Counted from the first letter of the stretch, positions 50,751 to 60,253 are shown. The stretch: 64,000 bases of DNA from Pseudomonas chlororaphis subsp. aurantiaca (GCF_013466605.1 NZ_CP059162.1:3410001-3474000); one strand, 5' to 3'. Numbers and translations are program-made. The notes: a model not told the origin generated them from the letters alone.

Positions 50751-53565
50751 TCTTCGCTCTTTCATAGGGCGCTAGGTAATTGAACAGGGCGCGTAATGCA
50801 AAAGGTTTGACCAGGCAATGGTTCATTCCGGCCGCCAGACATTGCTCTTCTTCTCCACGCATCGCGTTGGCCGTGGCACCGATGATCGGGACCGTACAGC
50901 CACGGCGTCGTAACTCCTTGGCCAGTTCATAGCCATTCATCACGGGCATGTTGACGTCAGTGAGGACCAGGTCGAACCGCTCGGGGTTCCACATCGACAG
51001 GGCTTCCTCGCCGTTCGACGCGAGCTCCACGCTGCAGCCCAGCTCTTCGAGCTGATCCCTGAGGATCAACTGGTTGATGACGTTGTCTTCGGCCACCAGC
51101 ACGTTCAGGTCCAGTTGTTTCAACGTCCAGTGTTCGTTGTGGTTCTCGGCCTTGGCCACCCACAGCCCCTGGGCCTGGCTGACCGCTTGGTGAAAGGAGC
51201 GCAGGTGGTTCAGGTTCACGTGCCAGCACCCGCTACGAACCTGCGGTTCGTTGTTGCCGGTCCCGGTTGCGAGGATCAGCGGACCGGACCAGTCCGGTTG
51301 CAGGCGTTGTTCCAGTTCGCCGGGGTGGACCTCGACCAGCAGGCAATCGCTGGTCGGGGCGATCTTCGAGGGATGGCACAGCTGGACCCGGGCTCCCCAC
51401 TGGCGCAGCCAGCCGCCGATGGACTCCGCCAGCTCCCGCACGCTGGACATCACATAGATGGTTTCCGGCAGCAACTGCGTGGCGGGCAGGGTGACCGGCC
51501 CATCGATCGCGGCTTCCAGGGGCAGGGTGAGGGAGAAGCTGCTGCCCAGCCCCAGTTCGCTGACCATGCGCAGGCTGCCGTTCATCAATTGCGTGAGGCG
51601 CTGGCAGATAGGCAGGCCCAGGCCGGTGCCCGCCACCACGTTGGTATTGCCGCCGGTTTGATAGAAGGGTTCGAAGATCAGCGGCTGATGATCCTGGGCA
51701 ATGCCTTTGCCGGTGTCGGAAACCTGCCACAGGATGCTGGAGCGCTCGCCATCGCGGCTCAGCAGGTTGACCCGCAGCACGATGCGCCCCAGGTCGGTGA
51801 ACTTCACTGCGTTGTTGAGCAGGTTGCTGAGGATCTGCCGGATGCGGGTGACGTCGCCGATCAGTCGCTCGGGGATTTGCGGGTCCACGCAGGAATAGAG
51901 CAGCAGGCCCTTGTTCGATGCGGCGGCGGAATAGCCCTGGATCAGCTCGTGGACCAGGTCCAGCGGCGAGAACTCGTTCAGCTCCAGGGCCAGTTGCCCG
52001 GCTTCGATCTTGGACACGTCCAGCACATCGCAGATCAACTGCAACAGGGTCGAGGAAGAACACTCGATGGCGCGCAGGTAGTCGCGCTGCTGGGTATCCA
52101 GCCGGGTGCGCGCGAGCAGCTCAAGGGTGCCCAGCACGCCATACAGCGGCGTGCGTATTTCATGGCTCATGGTGGCGAGGAACAGGGTCTTGGCTTCGTT
52201 GGCCGCGTCGGCCATCTGCCGGGCTTCTTCCAACGCGGCTTCCACCTGCTTGCGCGCGCTGATGTCGCTGAAGGCGCAGAACAACACGTCTTCGCCCTTG
52301 TAGCGGGTGGGCGCGGAGCTCAGGTAGAGGTGGCGCCCGTCGGCGGTCTCGAAGTAGTCGAAGCGGTTCGGTTCGTGGCTCTTGAAGGCTTGCTGGATCC
52401 AGCCGGCGCAGAGTATTTCCCGTTCGATGCCGTCGCCCAGCCACTGCTGCGCCAGGGTGTTTTCCAGGACCACCTGGCCATCGGTACGCCGCAGCACGCA
52501 CAAGGCCACGGGCGCGGTCTGGATCACGTCGCGGCTGAACAGCTCGCTCTCGACCAGCGCCTGGATACGGCTCAGCGCGGGAGTGATGAAGCGGTGCTCG
52601 ATGCGGCGGGTCAGCAGGCAGATCAGGCTGATGCTGAACAGGCAGAACACCAGGGCGCCGGCCAGCTGGGGCCAGAGCGCGATCAGCAGGGACTGCAGGC
52701 TGAAGGAGTAGACCAGTTGCCAGTCGGAGGTCATCAGTTGCTTGCGGATCACCAGGTGATCGGGCCACCAGCGGCTGCCGACGAAACCGAAGAAGTTGGT
52801 GCCTTGCAGTTGCTGCAGGGCCTGCCCCAGGCGCCCGGCCGGGGTGTTGGTGAACAGCAGCGCGCCTTCGGAGTTGAACATCATGAACTCGCCGGCGCTC
52901 TGGTCGCTGAGGGCCTTGAGCACTTCCCGCCCATCCATTTCCAGGCCCAGCCAGCCGGAGTCATTGGTGCGCTCGTCGAGCCGGGTGAAAATGTACAGCT
53001 GCGAAGTCTGCGTGGACGGGTCGGTGAGCCACAGCTCGTTGGTGTCCGGATGCTCCCCGTGGTTGAGCGCCTCAAGCTTGGAGAGGATGGTCTTGGGCAG
53101 GTTGGGGGAGGTGGGGTTGCTGCTGTAGAGGCGCATGACCCGGGCCTCGGGACCGGGGCTCACATACAGCAGGTTGACCTGCTTGGCCTTGAAGTATTCG
53201 CGCATGCGCACACTTAGCCAGATGCTCCACGGGTCATCGAGGTCGCCCAGTTGCAGGTGCAGTTCTTCGGTGGAGGGCAGGTACACCAGGGCCTGGGCCT
53301 GCTTGGAGCGGCGTACCGCGGACAGGCTGAGGCTTTCCAGCAAGGCCTCGCGGCTGGTGAAGAAGGTCTGGGCTTCGGCGATGGCACTGCTCATGTAGCC
53401 GCGGCGCCGGGAAATGTCGTTGCTGAGGGTGGAGTTGAGGAAGTTGTAGACGGCGCCGAGGATACCAACCAAAAGAATGAGCGCGAAAAGGCGCAGCAAC
53501 CTGCTGGCGGCTTCAGGACTGGAAAATACGGGACTGATCTGATGGAGGTAGGTCTTTAATCTCAT
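50737..53565 (-). CDS. Hybrid sensor histidine kinase with receiver but no HPt
   Basis: A 942-residue kinase paralogous to the one at 46230. Membrane helices at about 22-42 and 293-318 bracket a periplasmic sensor that is different in sequence. A PAS-like region (about 335-435) and HisKA with His468 (MSHEIRTP) follow, then HATPase ('DTGKGIA' at 617-623) and a C-terminal receiver with Asp870. The chain stops just after the receiver, so it must use an HPt from elsewhere, most simply that of the sister kinase. The stop overlaps the start of the EAL regulator. It is the first gene of the cluster. Confidence 0.92.
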   Translation of the reverse strand: MRLKTYLHQISPVFSSPEAASRLLRLFALILLVGILGAVYNFLNSTLSNDISRRRGYMSSAIAEAQTFFTSREALLESLSLSAVRRSKQAQALVYLPSTEELHLQLGDLDDPWSIWLSVRMREYFKAKQVNLLYVSPGPEARVMRLYSSNPTSPNLPKTILSKLEALNHGEHPDTNELWLTDPSTQTSQLYIFTRLDERTNDSGWLGLEMDGREVLKALSDQSAGEFMMFNSEGALLFTNTPAGRLGQALQQLQGTNFFGFVGSRWWPDHLVIRKQLMTSDWQLVYSFSLQSLLIALWPQLAGALVFCLFSISLICLLTRRIEHRFITPALSRIQALVESELFSRDVIQTAPVALCVLRRTDGQVVLENTLAQQWLGDGIEREILCAGWIQQAFKSHEPNRFDYFETADGRHLYLSSAPTRYKGEDVLFCAFSDISARKQVEAALEEARQMADAANEAKTLFLATMSHEIRTPLYGVLGTLELLARTRLDTQQRDYLRAIECSSSTLLQLICDVLDVSKIEAGQLALELNEFSPLDLVHELIQGYSAAASNKGLLLYSCVDPQIPERLIGDVTRIRQILSNLLNNAVKFTDLGRIVLRVNLLSRDGERSSILWQVSDTGKGIAQDHQPLIFEPFYQTGGNTNVVAGTGLGLPICQRLTQLMNGSLRMVSELGLGSSFSLTLPLEAAIDGPVTLPATQLLPETIYVMSSVRELAESIGGWLRQWGARVQLCHPSKIAPTSDCLLVEVHPGELEQRLQPDWSGPLILATGTGNNEPQVRSGCWHVNLNHLRSFHQAVSQAQGLWVAKAENHNEHWTLKQLDLNVLVAEDNVINQLILRDQLEELGCSVELASNGEEALSMWNPERFDLVLTDVNMPVMNGYELAKELRRRGCTVPIIGATANAMRGEEEQCLAAGMNHCLVKPFALRALFNYLAPYERAKNEAL

Positions 53566-53653
53566 TGACCCACTCTAAATAAACCCTCCTTAATCCGGGA
53601 TAGGACGATCCTTAAAGTCGCTGGTATTTCGCCGCTTCCAGCCTTGTCGACGA

Positions 53654-53689
53654 CGAAAAGAACCTGGCACGGGTGTCAGGTTCTTTTCG
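53654..53689 (-). terminator. Terminator of the aldo/keto reductase gene
   Basis: A perfect 13-bp stem (CGAAAAGAACCTG with CAGGTTCTTTTCG) lies 24 bases past the aldo/keto reductase stop on the minus strand and upstream of the hybrid kinase start, isolating the two. Confidence 0.75.
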
Positions 53690-53712
53690 CTGCGGTGCCG
53701 CTCGCGAGAGGC

Positions 53713-54534
53713 TCAGACCACCGCCAGTCGCTGCTTGCGCAGTGGCGCGGGGAAGGCCTGGTCGATGGCCGCCAGGTCTTCGTCGTTCAAGCGCAACCCG
53801 GCCGCCTCGGCGTTCAGCCGGACATGCTCGGGATGCACCGCCTTGGGAATGGCGATCACGCCTTCCTGGCGCAGGACCCAGGCCAGGGAAACCTGGGCCG
53901 TGGTCACGCCGTGGCGTTCGGCGATCTGCTGCAGTGTGGGGTGGCGCAGCAGCTTGCCGGCCTGGGCGATAGGGCAGTAAGCCATGAGCGGCAAGCGCTG
54001 TTGTTGCGCGGCGGGCAGCAGGTCGAATTCGATGCCGCGTTCCTCGATGTTGTACAGCACCTGGTTGGTGGCGCAGGCCGGGCTCGCCAGTTCCTCGAGG
54101 TCATCGAGGTCGAAGTTGGAAACGCCCCAGCGGCCGATCTTGCCGTCTTCGCGCAGGCGTTCGAAGGCCTCCACCGTTTCTTCAAGAGGGTATTGGCCAC
54201 GCCAGTGCAGCAGGTACAGATCGATGTAGTCGGTACCCAGGCGCCGCAGGCTGCGCTCGCAGGCTTGGGGAATGCCTTTGCGGCTGGCGTTGTGCGGGTA
54301 CACCTTGCTGACCAGGAACACCCGGTCGCGCTGGCCGGTGATGGCGGTGCCGACCACTTCCTCCGCGCCGCCCTCGGCGTACATCTCGGCGGTATCGATC
54401 AGGCTCATGCCCCGTTCGATACCAGCCTGCAATGCGGCAATCTCGGCGTTGCGCTGGTGGCGCTCCTCGCCCATGCGCCAGGTACCCTGGCCAATCACCG
54501 GGACGGGCACGCCCGCCAGATCGAGTGTTCGCAT
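53713..54534 (-). CDS. Aldo/keto reductase
   Basis: A 273-residue TIM-barrel oxidoreductase. The catalytic tetrad is visible: Asp and Tyr in 'LIDTAEMYAEG', Lys in 'LVSKVYP' and His in 'LYLLHWRG'. 'IGRWGVSNFDLDDLEEL' and 'VIAIPKAVHPEHVRLNAEA' bind NADPH. No signal peptide. It probably reduces small aldehydes. It is a single gene with its own terminator; upstream bases 54535-54741 are A+T-rich and hold the divergent promoters with the molbindin gene. Confidence 0.9.
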   Translation of the reverse strand: MRTLDLAGVPVPVIGQGTWRMGEERHQRNAEIAALQAGIERGMSLIDTAEMYAEGGAEEVVGTAITGQRDRVFLVSKVYPHNASRKGIPQACERSLRRLGTDYIDLYLLHWRGQYPLEETVEAFERLREDGKIGRWGVSNFDLDDLEELASPACATNQVLYNIEERGIEFDLLPAAQQQRLPLMAYCPIAQAGKLLRHPTLQQIAERHGVTTAQVSLAWVLRQEGVIAIPKAVHPEHVRLNAEAAGLRLNDEDLAAIDQAFPAPLRKQRLAVV

Positions 54535-54741
54535 GACAATCTCCTGAAAGGGTTAGCAAGGACCCAGAGAAGCAAAGGCGCGGTTGCCGGTCAAGGTGAC
54601 GGAGAACGAGCAAGAATCTTTTATATTCATTTAAGGAATAAAATAAATTCTATTTATTCCTTTTAGTGTCTGAAGACACAGGGCACCTCAGAAGCCTGCA
54701 CGGCGATGCGCCAGTGCCCACCCCAGACAGGAAGGCCCACC

Positions 54742-54957
54742 ATGACCATCAAGGCAATCAACGTTCGCAATCAGTTCAAGGGCATCATCAAGGAGATTCA
54801 TGAAGGCCAGGTGGTCTCGGAAATCGATGTGCAGACCGCCTCGGGCATCGTCACTTCGGTGATCACCACGCGCTCGGTGCGCGACCTGGAATTGAAGGTC
54901 GGCAGCGAGGTCATTGCCTTCGTCAAATCCACCGAAGTGTCGATCGCCAAGCTCTGA
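54742..54957 (+). CDS. Molbindin (TOBE/Mop domain protein, SsuF-like)
   Basis: A 71-residue single TOBE/Mop domain. The ATG at 54742 follows AGGAAGG. 'IKAINVRNQFKGIIKEIHEG', 'EIDVQTASGIVTSVITTRSVRDLEL' and 'VIAFVKSTEVSIAKL' are the three conserved blocks of molbindins, which form hexamers that bind molybdate. P. putida SsuF, in the ssu sulfonate locus, is such a protein and is needed for growth on arylsulfonates. Here the remains of a sulfonate-type binding-protein gene lie directly downstream, which supports an ssuF-like origin. Confidence 0.87.
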   Translation: MTIKAINVRNQFKGIIKEIHEGQVVSEIDVQTASGIVTSVITTRSVRDLELKVGSEVIAFVKSTEVSIAKL

Positions 54958-54983
54958 GGCCTTCGATCCCGACCCTGCACCTC

Positions 54984-55036
54984 GCTTGCCACGCTCGCCG
55001 AACCCTGCCACAGGGGCACCGGCGAGGGTGGCAAGC
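54984..55036. repeat. Nested inverted repeat at the molbindin/stump junction
   Basis: GCTTGCCACGCTCGCC (54984-54999) pairs with GGCGAGGGTGGCAAGC (55021-55036) at 15 of 16 positions, and CCCTG-CCA-CAGGG forms an inner hairpin. It may end the molbindin transcript and may mark the deletion that removed the rest of the downstream gene. Confidence 0.6.
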
Positions 55037-55049
55037 CGCCTCGACCCCG

Positions 55050-55352
55050 GCCACCGACGGCAAGCGCGCCGCCATCGCCGATTTCCTCGGCCGCCTGAAA
55101 CAGGCTCGTGTCTGGGTCGACAGCCACACCGACCAGTACGCCGACCTGTGGGCGAAAAAGGCCAACCTCGACCCGAACGTTTCGCGCCATTGGTTGCGCC
55201 AGGCGCACATGAGCGTCGGCCCGGTGGACCCGCAGGCCGCCGCCGACCTGCAGAGCACCGCGGACTTCCTGTTCAAGGTCAAGGCGCTGCCGACGCCCTT
55301 GGCCACCGCGACTGTTGTCGATACCTCCTTTACCCAGGCCCTGAGCCAGTGA
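55050..55352 (+). pseudogene. C-terminal stump of a sulfonate-type ABC binding protein
   Basis: About 100 codons in one frame read 'DGKRAAIADFLGRLKQARVW', then 'HTDQYADLWAKKANLDPN' and end 'VVDTSFTQALSQ' at a TGA. This is the usual C-terminus of SsuA/TauA-type periplasmic binding proteins. No start codon or N-terminal two thirds are present; upstream is a nested hairpin and the molbindin gene. The simplest reading is a deletion of an ssu-like operon that left only ssuF and this stump. It is most likely not expressed as a working protein. Confidence 0.65.
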
Positions 55353-55388
55353 AGCCTTGCCGGGGGCCGACCATCGGCCCCGGTACCT

Positions 55389-56300
55389 TCAGCGTCCTTC
55401 GTGCTGGCGGCGATAAGCCCCCGGCTGTACGCCCACGGCCTTGGCGAAGGCCCGGGTAAAGGCCGCCACCGATTGATAACCCACCGCCGCGCCGGTCTGT
55501 TCCACGGTGTGGTTGGCCTTGAGCAACTGGCAGGCGTGGCGCATGCGCAGCGCCAGCAGGACCTGGCCCGGGGACTGCCCGGCCAGTTCGTTGAAGCGCT
55601 TGAAGAAGGCCGAGCGCGACAGTCCGGTGCAGGCCGCCATGCTTTCCAGGGGCCAGGGCTGTTCGGGGTGTTCGATCAGCTGTTCCAGCAGCGTGGCGAA
55701 GGCCGGGTGCCGGGCCAGCGCCACCAGCCCACCGAGCCCTTGGTTGTCGGCCACCTGCTGGCGTAACACATAGAGGAACAGCAGATGGCTCAGGCGCTCC
55801 AGCAGCGCCGAGGAGGGCGCGGGCGTGCGCTGGCACTCTTCCAGGATCAGCTCGAACAGGGCCCGGGCCGCGCTCAGGGACGGGTCGCCGGCGCGCAGTA
55901 CGATCCAGTCCGGCAGGCCGTCGATGATCAGCGACGACAACCCGGACTTGAAGTGAAAGAAACCGCAGACCAACCCCACGCCATCCTCGGCGCTGGCGTC
56001 GAGCGCCTGCATGGCCCTGCGTGGCAGTTCATGGGCGGTACTACGCTGTTCGGCGCTGGACAGGCGATAGTCCAGGTCGCGCAGCAGGAACAGCGCGTCC
56101 CCGGCATCCAGGCGCTGGGCCTGCTCCTGGCCCTCGATATGCAGCCAGCAATGGCCTTGCACGATCAGGTGGAAGCTGGCCCGGGCCAGGCCGTGGGTGC
56201 TGGCATGCCAGCCGCCGCAGTAGCGGCCGACATGGAACAGGCTGGCGTCGAGTTCGAGGCTTTCTAATAACCAATCAACCAGTGGGCTGGACGAAATCAT
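55389..56300 (-). CDS. AraC-family regulator with cupin sensor domain
   Basis: A 303-residue protein. The N-terminal cupin (AraC cupin_6 type) is 'ASFHLIVQGHCWLHIEGQEQAQRLDAGDALFLLRDLDYRLS'. The C-terminal double helix-turn-helix covers 'WPLESMAACTGLSRSAFFKRFNELAGQSPGQVLLALRMRHACQLL' and 'TGAAVGYQSVAAFTRAF'. It is divergent from the AhpD-like gene across about 100 A+T-rich bases and is the probable activator of the operon 56405-61020. The ligand is unknown. Confidence 0.87.
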   Translation of the reverse strand: MISSSPLVDWLLESLELDASLFHVGRYCGGWHASTHGLARASFHLIVQGHCWLHIEGQEQAQRLDAGDALFLLRDLDYRLSSAEQRSTAHELPRRAMQALDASAEDGVGLVCGFFHFKSGLSSLIIDGLPDWIVLRAGDPSLSAARALFELILEECQRTPAPSSALLERLSHLLFLYVLRQQVADNQGLGGLVALARHPAFATLLEQLIEHPEQPWPLESMAACTGLSRSAFFKRFNELAGQSPGQVLLALRMRHACQLLKANHTVEQTGAAVGYQSVAAFTRAFAKAVGVQPGAYRRQHEGR

Positions 56301-56404
56301 CTAAGGGAAACACTCAGGAGCAAGTAATCGCTACTTTAGAATATGGATCGAAATTTTTATAACCAACAGACTGGCCGGACACCTACACAACAGGAGTCCA
56401 CCGC

Positions 56405-56965
56405 ATGCCGCGCATCACTCTACACAGCCTGCAAAGCGCCCCCGAAGCGGCCCGGCCGTTTTTGCAGAACGCCCAGAACAACTCGGGCTTCATCCCCAAT
56501 CTGCTGGGCATCCTGGCCAATGCCCCGGCGGCGCTGGAGACCTACGTTACGGTATCGGCGCTCAATGGCAAGGCCGAGCTGAGCCTGGCCGAACGGGAAG
56601 TGGTGCAGCTGGTGGCGGCCACCACCCACGGTTGCGATTTCTGCGTGGCCGGGCACACTGCGGTGGCACAGAACAAGGCCAAACTGCCAGACGCGGTGAT
56701 CAGCGCGTTGCGTGAACGCAGCCCTTTGCCGGAGGAAAAATTGCAGGCGCTGGCCGCCTTTGCCGCCGAGGTGATCGCCACCCGCGGTAACGTCAGCGAG
56801 CCGACGTTCGCAGCGCTCAAGGCCGCCGGCTACAGCGAGGGCAATGCCCTGGAGGTGATTCTCGGGGTGAGCCTGGCGACCCTGTGCAACTTCGCCAACG
56901 TGTTCGCCCGCACGCCGCTGAACCCGGAACTGGCCAAGTACCGCTGGCAAGCGCCGCAGCAATGA
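56405..56965 (+). CDS. AhpD-like carboxymuconolactone decarboxylase family protein
   Basis: A 186-residue protein with the AhpD core 'VVQLVAATTHGCDFCVAGHTAVA', containing the redox CxxC (Cys-Asp-Phe-Cys) and the downstream His. AGGAG precedes the ATG. AhpD-type proteins act as peroxidases or handle reactive intermediates. It is the first gene of the operon with the flavoprotein and ABC transporter and may remove peroxide or a reactive product of the flavoprotein step. Confidence 0.87.
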   Translation: MPRITLHSLQSAPEAARPFLQNAQNNSGFIPNLLGILANAPAALETYVTVSALNGKAELSLAEREVVQLVAATTHGCDFCVAGHTAVAQNKAKLPDAVISALRERSPLPEEKLQALAAFAAEVIATRGNVSEPTFAALKAAGYSEGNALEVILGVSLATLCNFANVFARTPLNPELAKYRWQAPQQ

Positions 56966-57028
56966 TGCAGCGGCTGGATTCAAGGCACGGCCGCTGGGTC
57001 GCTGCCGCGTAGAAAAGGAGAAAACCAC

Positions 57029-58099
57029 ATGCTCGACCCCGCATTGAGTCAATGGCTGGACGCCGAGGCCCAGGCCCTGGATCTGGGCCACTGCGACCCA
57101 CAGCAGGTGCTGGCGCGACTGGCCGAGGCCCAGGTGCTGCGCATCGGTATTCCGGCCGGGCAGGGCGGTAGCGACGGCGACCTGGGCGCTGCCGTGGAAG
57201 CGGTGGCCGCGGTGGCCAGCCATTCCCTGGCGGCGGCCTTTGTGTTCTGGGGCCAACGGGCCTTTATCGAATACCTGCTGCACAGCCCCAACGCGGCCTT
57301 GCGCGAGCGTCTGTTGCCGGACTTGCTCAGCGGCGAACTGGCGGGGGCCACCGGATTGTCGAACGCCATGAAGTTCCTTTCGGGCATCGAGGCCCTGCAA
57401 GTCCGCGCGTTGCCACGGGCCGGCGGCTGGTGCCTGAACGGGCGCCTGCACTGGGTCACCAATCTGCGCAAGAGCGGTTTTGTGGTGGCCGCGGCCATCG
57501 GACATGAGCAGGGTGGCGCACCCTTTGTCCTGGCGATCCCCGCGGCCCTGGCTGGCCTGCAACGCTCCGAGGACTTGCAGTTGATGGGCTTGCAGTCGAG
57601 CAACACCGCGGCGCTGGAGCTGCAACAGGTCGAGGTGGGTCACGACTGGTTGCTGCACGAGGACGCCAAGGCCTTTCTGCCGGCGGTACGCCCGGCGTTT
57701 CTCGGCCTGCAATGCGGCATGGCCATCGGCCTGGCACGGCGCGCGCTGGATGAAGTGCAAACCCATCTGCACAGCGGTCGCTCGATCCTGCGCGAGCCTT
57801 TCGAAGACCAGCGCCAGCAGTTGGAAGAACACGTCGACCAGCTTAAGCGCGGCCTGCTGGAGGGACGTTTCCTGACCCAGCCAGCGGCGCTGTTCCGGTT
57901 GCGCATCGCCCTGGCCGAAGCCGCTGCCAATGCCGTGCAGCTGGAGTTGCAGGCCAGTGGCGGCAAGGCCTACCTGAGCGAGCATGGCAGCGGCTTTGCC
58001 CGGCGCTGGCGCGAGTCGGCCTTCGTGCCGATCGTCACGCCGAGCCTGGTGCAGTTACGCGCCGAGTTGCAACGCCAGGCCCGGGACGCGGCGGCATGA
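57029..58099 (+). CDS. Acyl-CoA dehydrogenase-like flavoprotein (DszC/SfnB-related)
   Basis: A 356-residue protein with the acyl-CoA dehydrogenase layout: helical N-terminus ('LRIGIPAGQGGSDGDLGAAVEAVAAVA'), a central beta-domain ('GLSNAMKF...GRLHWVTNL'), and a C-terminal helical bundle ('QLELQASGGKAYLSEHGSGFARRWRESAFVPIVTPSL'). It is shorter than true acyl-CoA dehydrogenases and lacks an obvious catalytic glutamate, as in flavin-dependent monooxygenase relatives that use reduced flavin to oxidise organosulfur compounds. With an SsuABC-like transporter, oxidation of an imported sulfur compound is a fair inference. Its stop overlaps the ATPase start. Confidence 0.75.
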   Translation: MLDPALSQWLDAEAQALDLGHCDPQQVLARLAEAQVLRIGIPAGQGGSDGDLGAAVEAVAAVASHSLAAAFVFWGQRAFIEYLLHSPNAALRERLLPDLLSGELAGATGLSNAMKFLSGIEALQVRALPRAGGWCLNGRLHWVTNLRKSGFVVAAAIGHEQGGAPFVLAIPAALAGLQRSEDLQLMGLQSSNTAALELQQVEVGHDWLLHEDAKAFLPAVRPAFLGLQCGMAIGLARRALDEVQTHLHSGRSILREPFEDQRQQLEEHVDQLKRGLLEGRFLTQPAALFRLRIALAEAAANAVQLELQASGGKAYLSEHGSGFARRWRESAFVPIVTPSLVQLRAELQRQARDAAA

Positions 58100-58902
58100 G
58101 CGCGGCCTTGCTCGAAGCCCGGCAGATCAGCCTCGGCTACCCCGGCGAACACGGCTGGCAAGCGGTGCTGGAAGGCTTCGACCTGCGCTTGCAGCCGGGG
58201 GAGGTGGTGTCGATTCTCGGTCCCAGCGGCGTCGGCAAGTCCAGCCTGTTGCGGGTCCTGGCCGGCTTGCAGGCTTCCTGCGGCGGCAGCGTCAGCCTGC
58301 TGGGCCAGGCGCTGGACGGCCCGCATCCACGGGTGGCCGTGGCTTTCCAGGACCCCAGCCTGCTGCCCTGGCTGAACCTGGAACACAACGTCGCCTTCGG
58401 CCTCGACTTCGCCCGCCAGCCGGCGCTGGACGCCCAGCAACGCCAGGCGCGGGTCGACCAGGCAATTGCCGAGGTCGGCCTGCAGCATGCCCGCGGTCAC
58501 TACCCGGCGCAGCTGTCCGGCGGCATGGCCCAGCGCACCGCGCTAGCCCGTTGCCTGGCGCGCCAGCCGCAGGTGCTGTTGCTCGACGAACCCTTCGGCG
58601 CGCTGGACGAAGTGACCCGCGCCGACATGCAGCAACTGCTGCTCAAGGTGATTGCCGAGCACCGCACCGCGGCGCTGTTGATCACCCACGACATCGACGA
58701 AGCCCTGCTGCTTTCCGAGCGAATTCTGCTACTGGGTAACAGCCCGGCGCGGACCCTCGGCGAGTGGCGCATCGACCTGCCTCAGCCGCGTGCCGAGCTG
58801 GTGGAAGAACTGGGCACCCTGCGTATCGAGATTCTCAAAACCCTTCGGCGGGCGAGCCGCGCTGCACAGCCCCAAGCCTTAGCCGAGCCTCTGCCTCTGT
58901 AG
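58096..58902 (+). CDS. ABC transporter ATPase (SsuB/TauB type)
   Basis: A 268-residue ATPase. Walker A is 'GPSGVGKSSLLRVLAGL', the Q-loop is in 'VAFQDPSLLPWLNLEHNVAFGL', the signature 'QLSGGMAQRTALARCLARQP' and Walker B 'LLLDEPFGALD', with the switch His in 'LLITHDIDEAL'. Substitution of the usual Q by M in the signature (GGMAQR) is typical of the nitrate/sulfonate/taurine class. It overlaps the upstream gene by four bases (ATGA); a REP pair separates it from the binding-protein gene. Confidence 0.92.
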   Translation: MSAALLEARQISLGYPGEHGWQAVLEGFDLRLQPGEVVSILGPSGVGKSSLLRVLAGLQASCGGSVSLLGQALDGPHPRVAVAFQDPSLLPWLNLEHNVAFGLDFARQPALDAQQRQARVDQAIAEVGLQHARGHYPAQLSGGMAQRTALARCLARQPQVLLLDEPFGALDEVTRADMQQLLLKVIAEHRTAALLITHDIDEALLLSERILLLGNSPARTLGEWRIDLPQPRAELVEELGTLRIEILKTLRRASRAAQPQALAEPLPL

Positions 58903-58998
58903 GAGCGAAGCTTGCTCGCGATAAAAACCTCAGTGCGGCGCAGGGTCCCAGTCACCCCGTCAGCGTTGAGGTCCTTCGCGAGCAAGCTTCGCGCCTAC
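58899..58998. repeat. Inverted REP pair of the second type
   Basis: GTAGGAGCGAAGCTTGCTCG plus CGATAAAAACCTC (58899-58931) faces GAGGTCCTTCGCGAGCAAGC plus TTCGCGCCTAC (58968-58998). The arms match over nearly their whole length. This is a different REP family from the pairs at 8.9-14.3 kb. It begins at the ATPase stop and lies inside the operon, so it may lower expression of the downstream binding protein or protect the upstream message. Confidence 0.85.
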
Positions 58999-59053
58999 GG
59001 AAGAGGCGGTGATGGCCGGTTCAACCCCTTGCCCGAATTGTCGGAGATACACC

Positions 59054-60253
59054 ATGTGCCTGGATGACTTCACCCACAGCCGTCGCGACTTTCTCAAACT
59101 CAGCGCCTTGCTCACCGCCGGCGGCGCCTTGCCGCTACTCAATAGCCTGCAGGCCCGCGCCGCCGCGGAGCCGGACGCGCCGGTGCGCATCGGCTACCTG
59201 CCGATCACCGACGCTACGCCCTTGCTGGTGGCCCATAACAACGGCCTGTTCGAGGCCGAGGGCATCCGCTCCGAGCGCCCGGTGCTGTTGCGTAGCTGGG
59301 CGCAGGTGATCGAGGCATTCATTTCCGGGCAGGTCAATGTGATCCACCTGCTGTCGCCAATGACTGTCTGGGCTCGTTACGGCAGCAAGGTGCCGGCCAA
59401 GGTGGTGGCCTGGAACCACGTCGGCGGCTCCGGCCTGACGGTGGCGCCGGGCATTACCGAGGTCCGGCAACTGGGCGGGCAGGCGCTGGCGATTCCGTTC
59501 TGGTACTCGATCCACAACGTGGTGGTGCAGCAACTGCTGCGCGACAACGGCCTGACCCCGGTGAGCCGGCCGGTCAGCAGCCTGCTGGCGGCCAACGAGG
59601 TCAACCTGCTGGTGCTGCCGCCGTCGGACATGCCGCCGGCCCTGGCCAGCAAGCGCATCGCCGGCTACATAGTCGCCGAGCCGTTCAATGCCCTGGCCGA
59701 GGAACTCAAGGTCGGCCGGGTGCAGCGCTTTACCGGGGATATCTGGCGCAATCACGCCTGCTGCGTGGTGTTCATGCACGAGCAGGACCTGAACAATCGC
59801 CCCGAATGGTCGCAGAAGGTGGTCAACGCCATCGTCAAGGCGCAGCTGTGGACCCGCGACAACCGCGCCGAGGCGGCCCGGCTGCTGTCCCGGGACGGCG
59901 CCAACCGCTACACCCCGCATGCGCCGCAGGTGTTGAGCCGGGTGCTGGCGCCGAGTACCGGCGAGCGCCAGCAATACCTGGCCGACGGCGCGATCCAGCA
60001 TGCGCAGTGGGACGAGCAGCGCATCGACTTTCAGCCGTACCCGTTCCCCGGCTACACCGAGGAACTGGTCAAGCGCCTCAAGGACACCCTGATCGAAGGC
60101 GACAAGGGTTTCCTGGCCAGCCTCGATCCGCAGCACACCGCCCGCGACCTGGTGGACGACCGCTTCGTGCGCAATGCCATCGCGTCGGTCGGCGGGCTCA
60201 AGGCATTCGGCTTGCCCGACCGCTTCGAACGCAGCGAGGAGTTCAGCCTCTGA
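59054..60253 (+). CDS. ABC transporter periplasmic binding protein (SsuA/NrtA type) with Tat signal
   Basis: A 399-residue protein from the ATG at 59054 (GGAG upstream). The N-terminus has a twin-arginine signal, SRRDFLKLSALLTAGGALPLL, ending near LQARAAA. The mature part 'VRIGYLPITDATPLLVAHNNGLFEAEGI' and 'SWAQVIEAFISGQVNVIHLLSP' is that of nitrate/sulfonate/bicarbonate binding proteins. Tat export suggests folding, perhaps with a cofactor, before secretion. Its stop overlaps the permease start (TGATG). Confidence 0.88.
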   Translation: MCLDDFTHSRRDFLKLSALLTAGGALPLLNSLQARAAAEPDAPVRIGYLPITDATPLLVAHNNGLFEAEGIRSERPVLLRSWAQVIEAFISGQVNVIHLLSPMTVWARYGSKVPAKVVAWNHVGGSGLTVAPGITEVRQLGGQALAIPFWYSIHNVVVQQLLRDNGLTPVSRPVSSLLAANEVNLLVLPPSDMPPALASKRIAGYIVAEPFNALAEELKVGRVQRFTGDIWRNHACCVVFMHEQDLNNRPEWSQKVVNAIVKAQLWTRDNRAEAARLLSRDGANRYTPHAPQVLSRVLAPSTGERQQYLADGAIQHAQWDEQRIDFQPYPFPGYTEELVKRLKDTLIEGDKGFLASLDPQHTARDLVDDRFVRNAIASVGGLKAFGLPDRFERSEEFSL

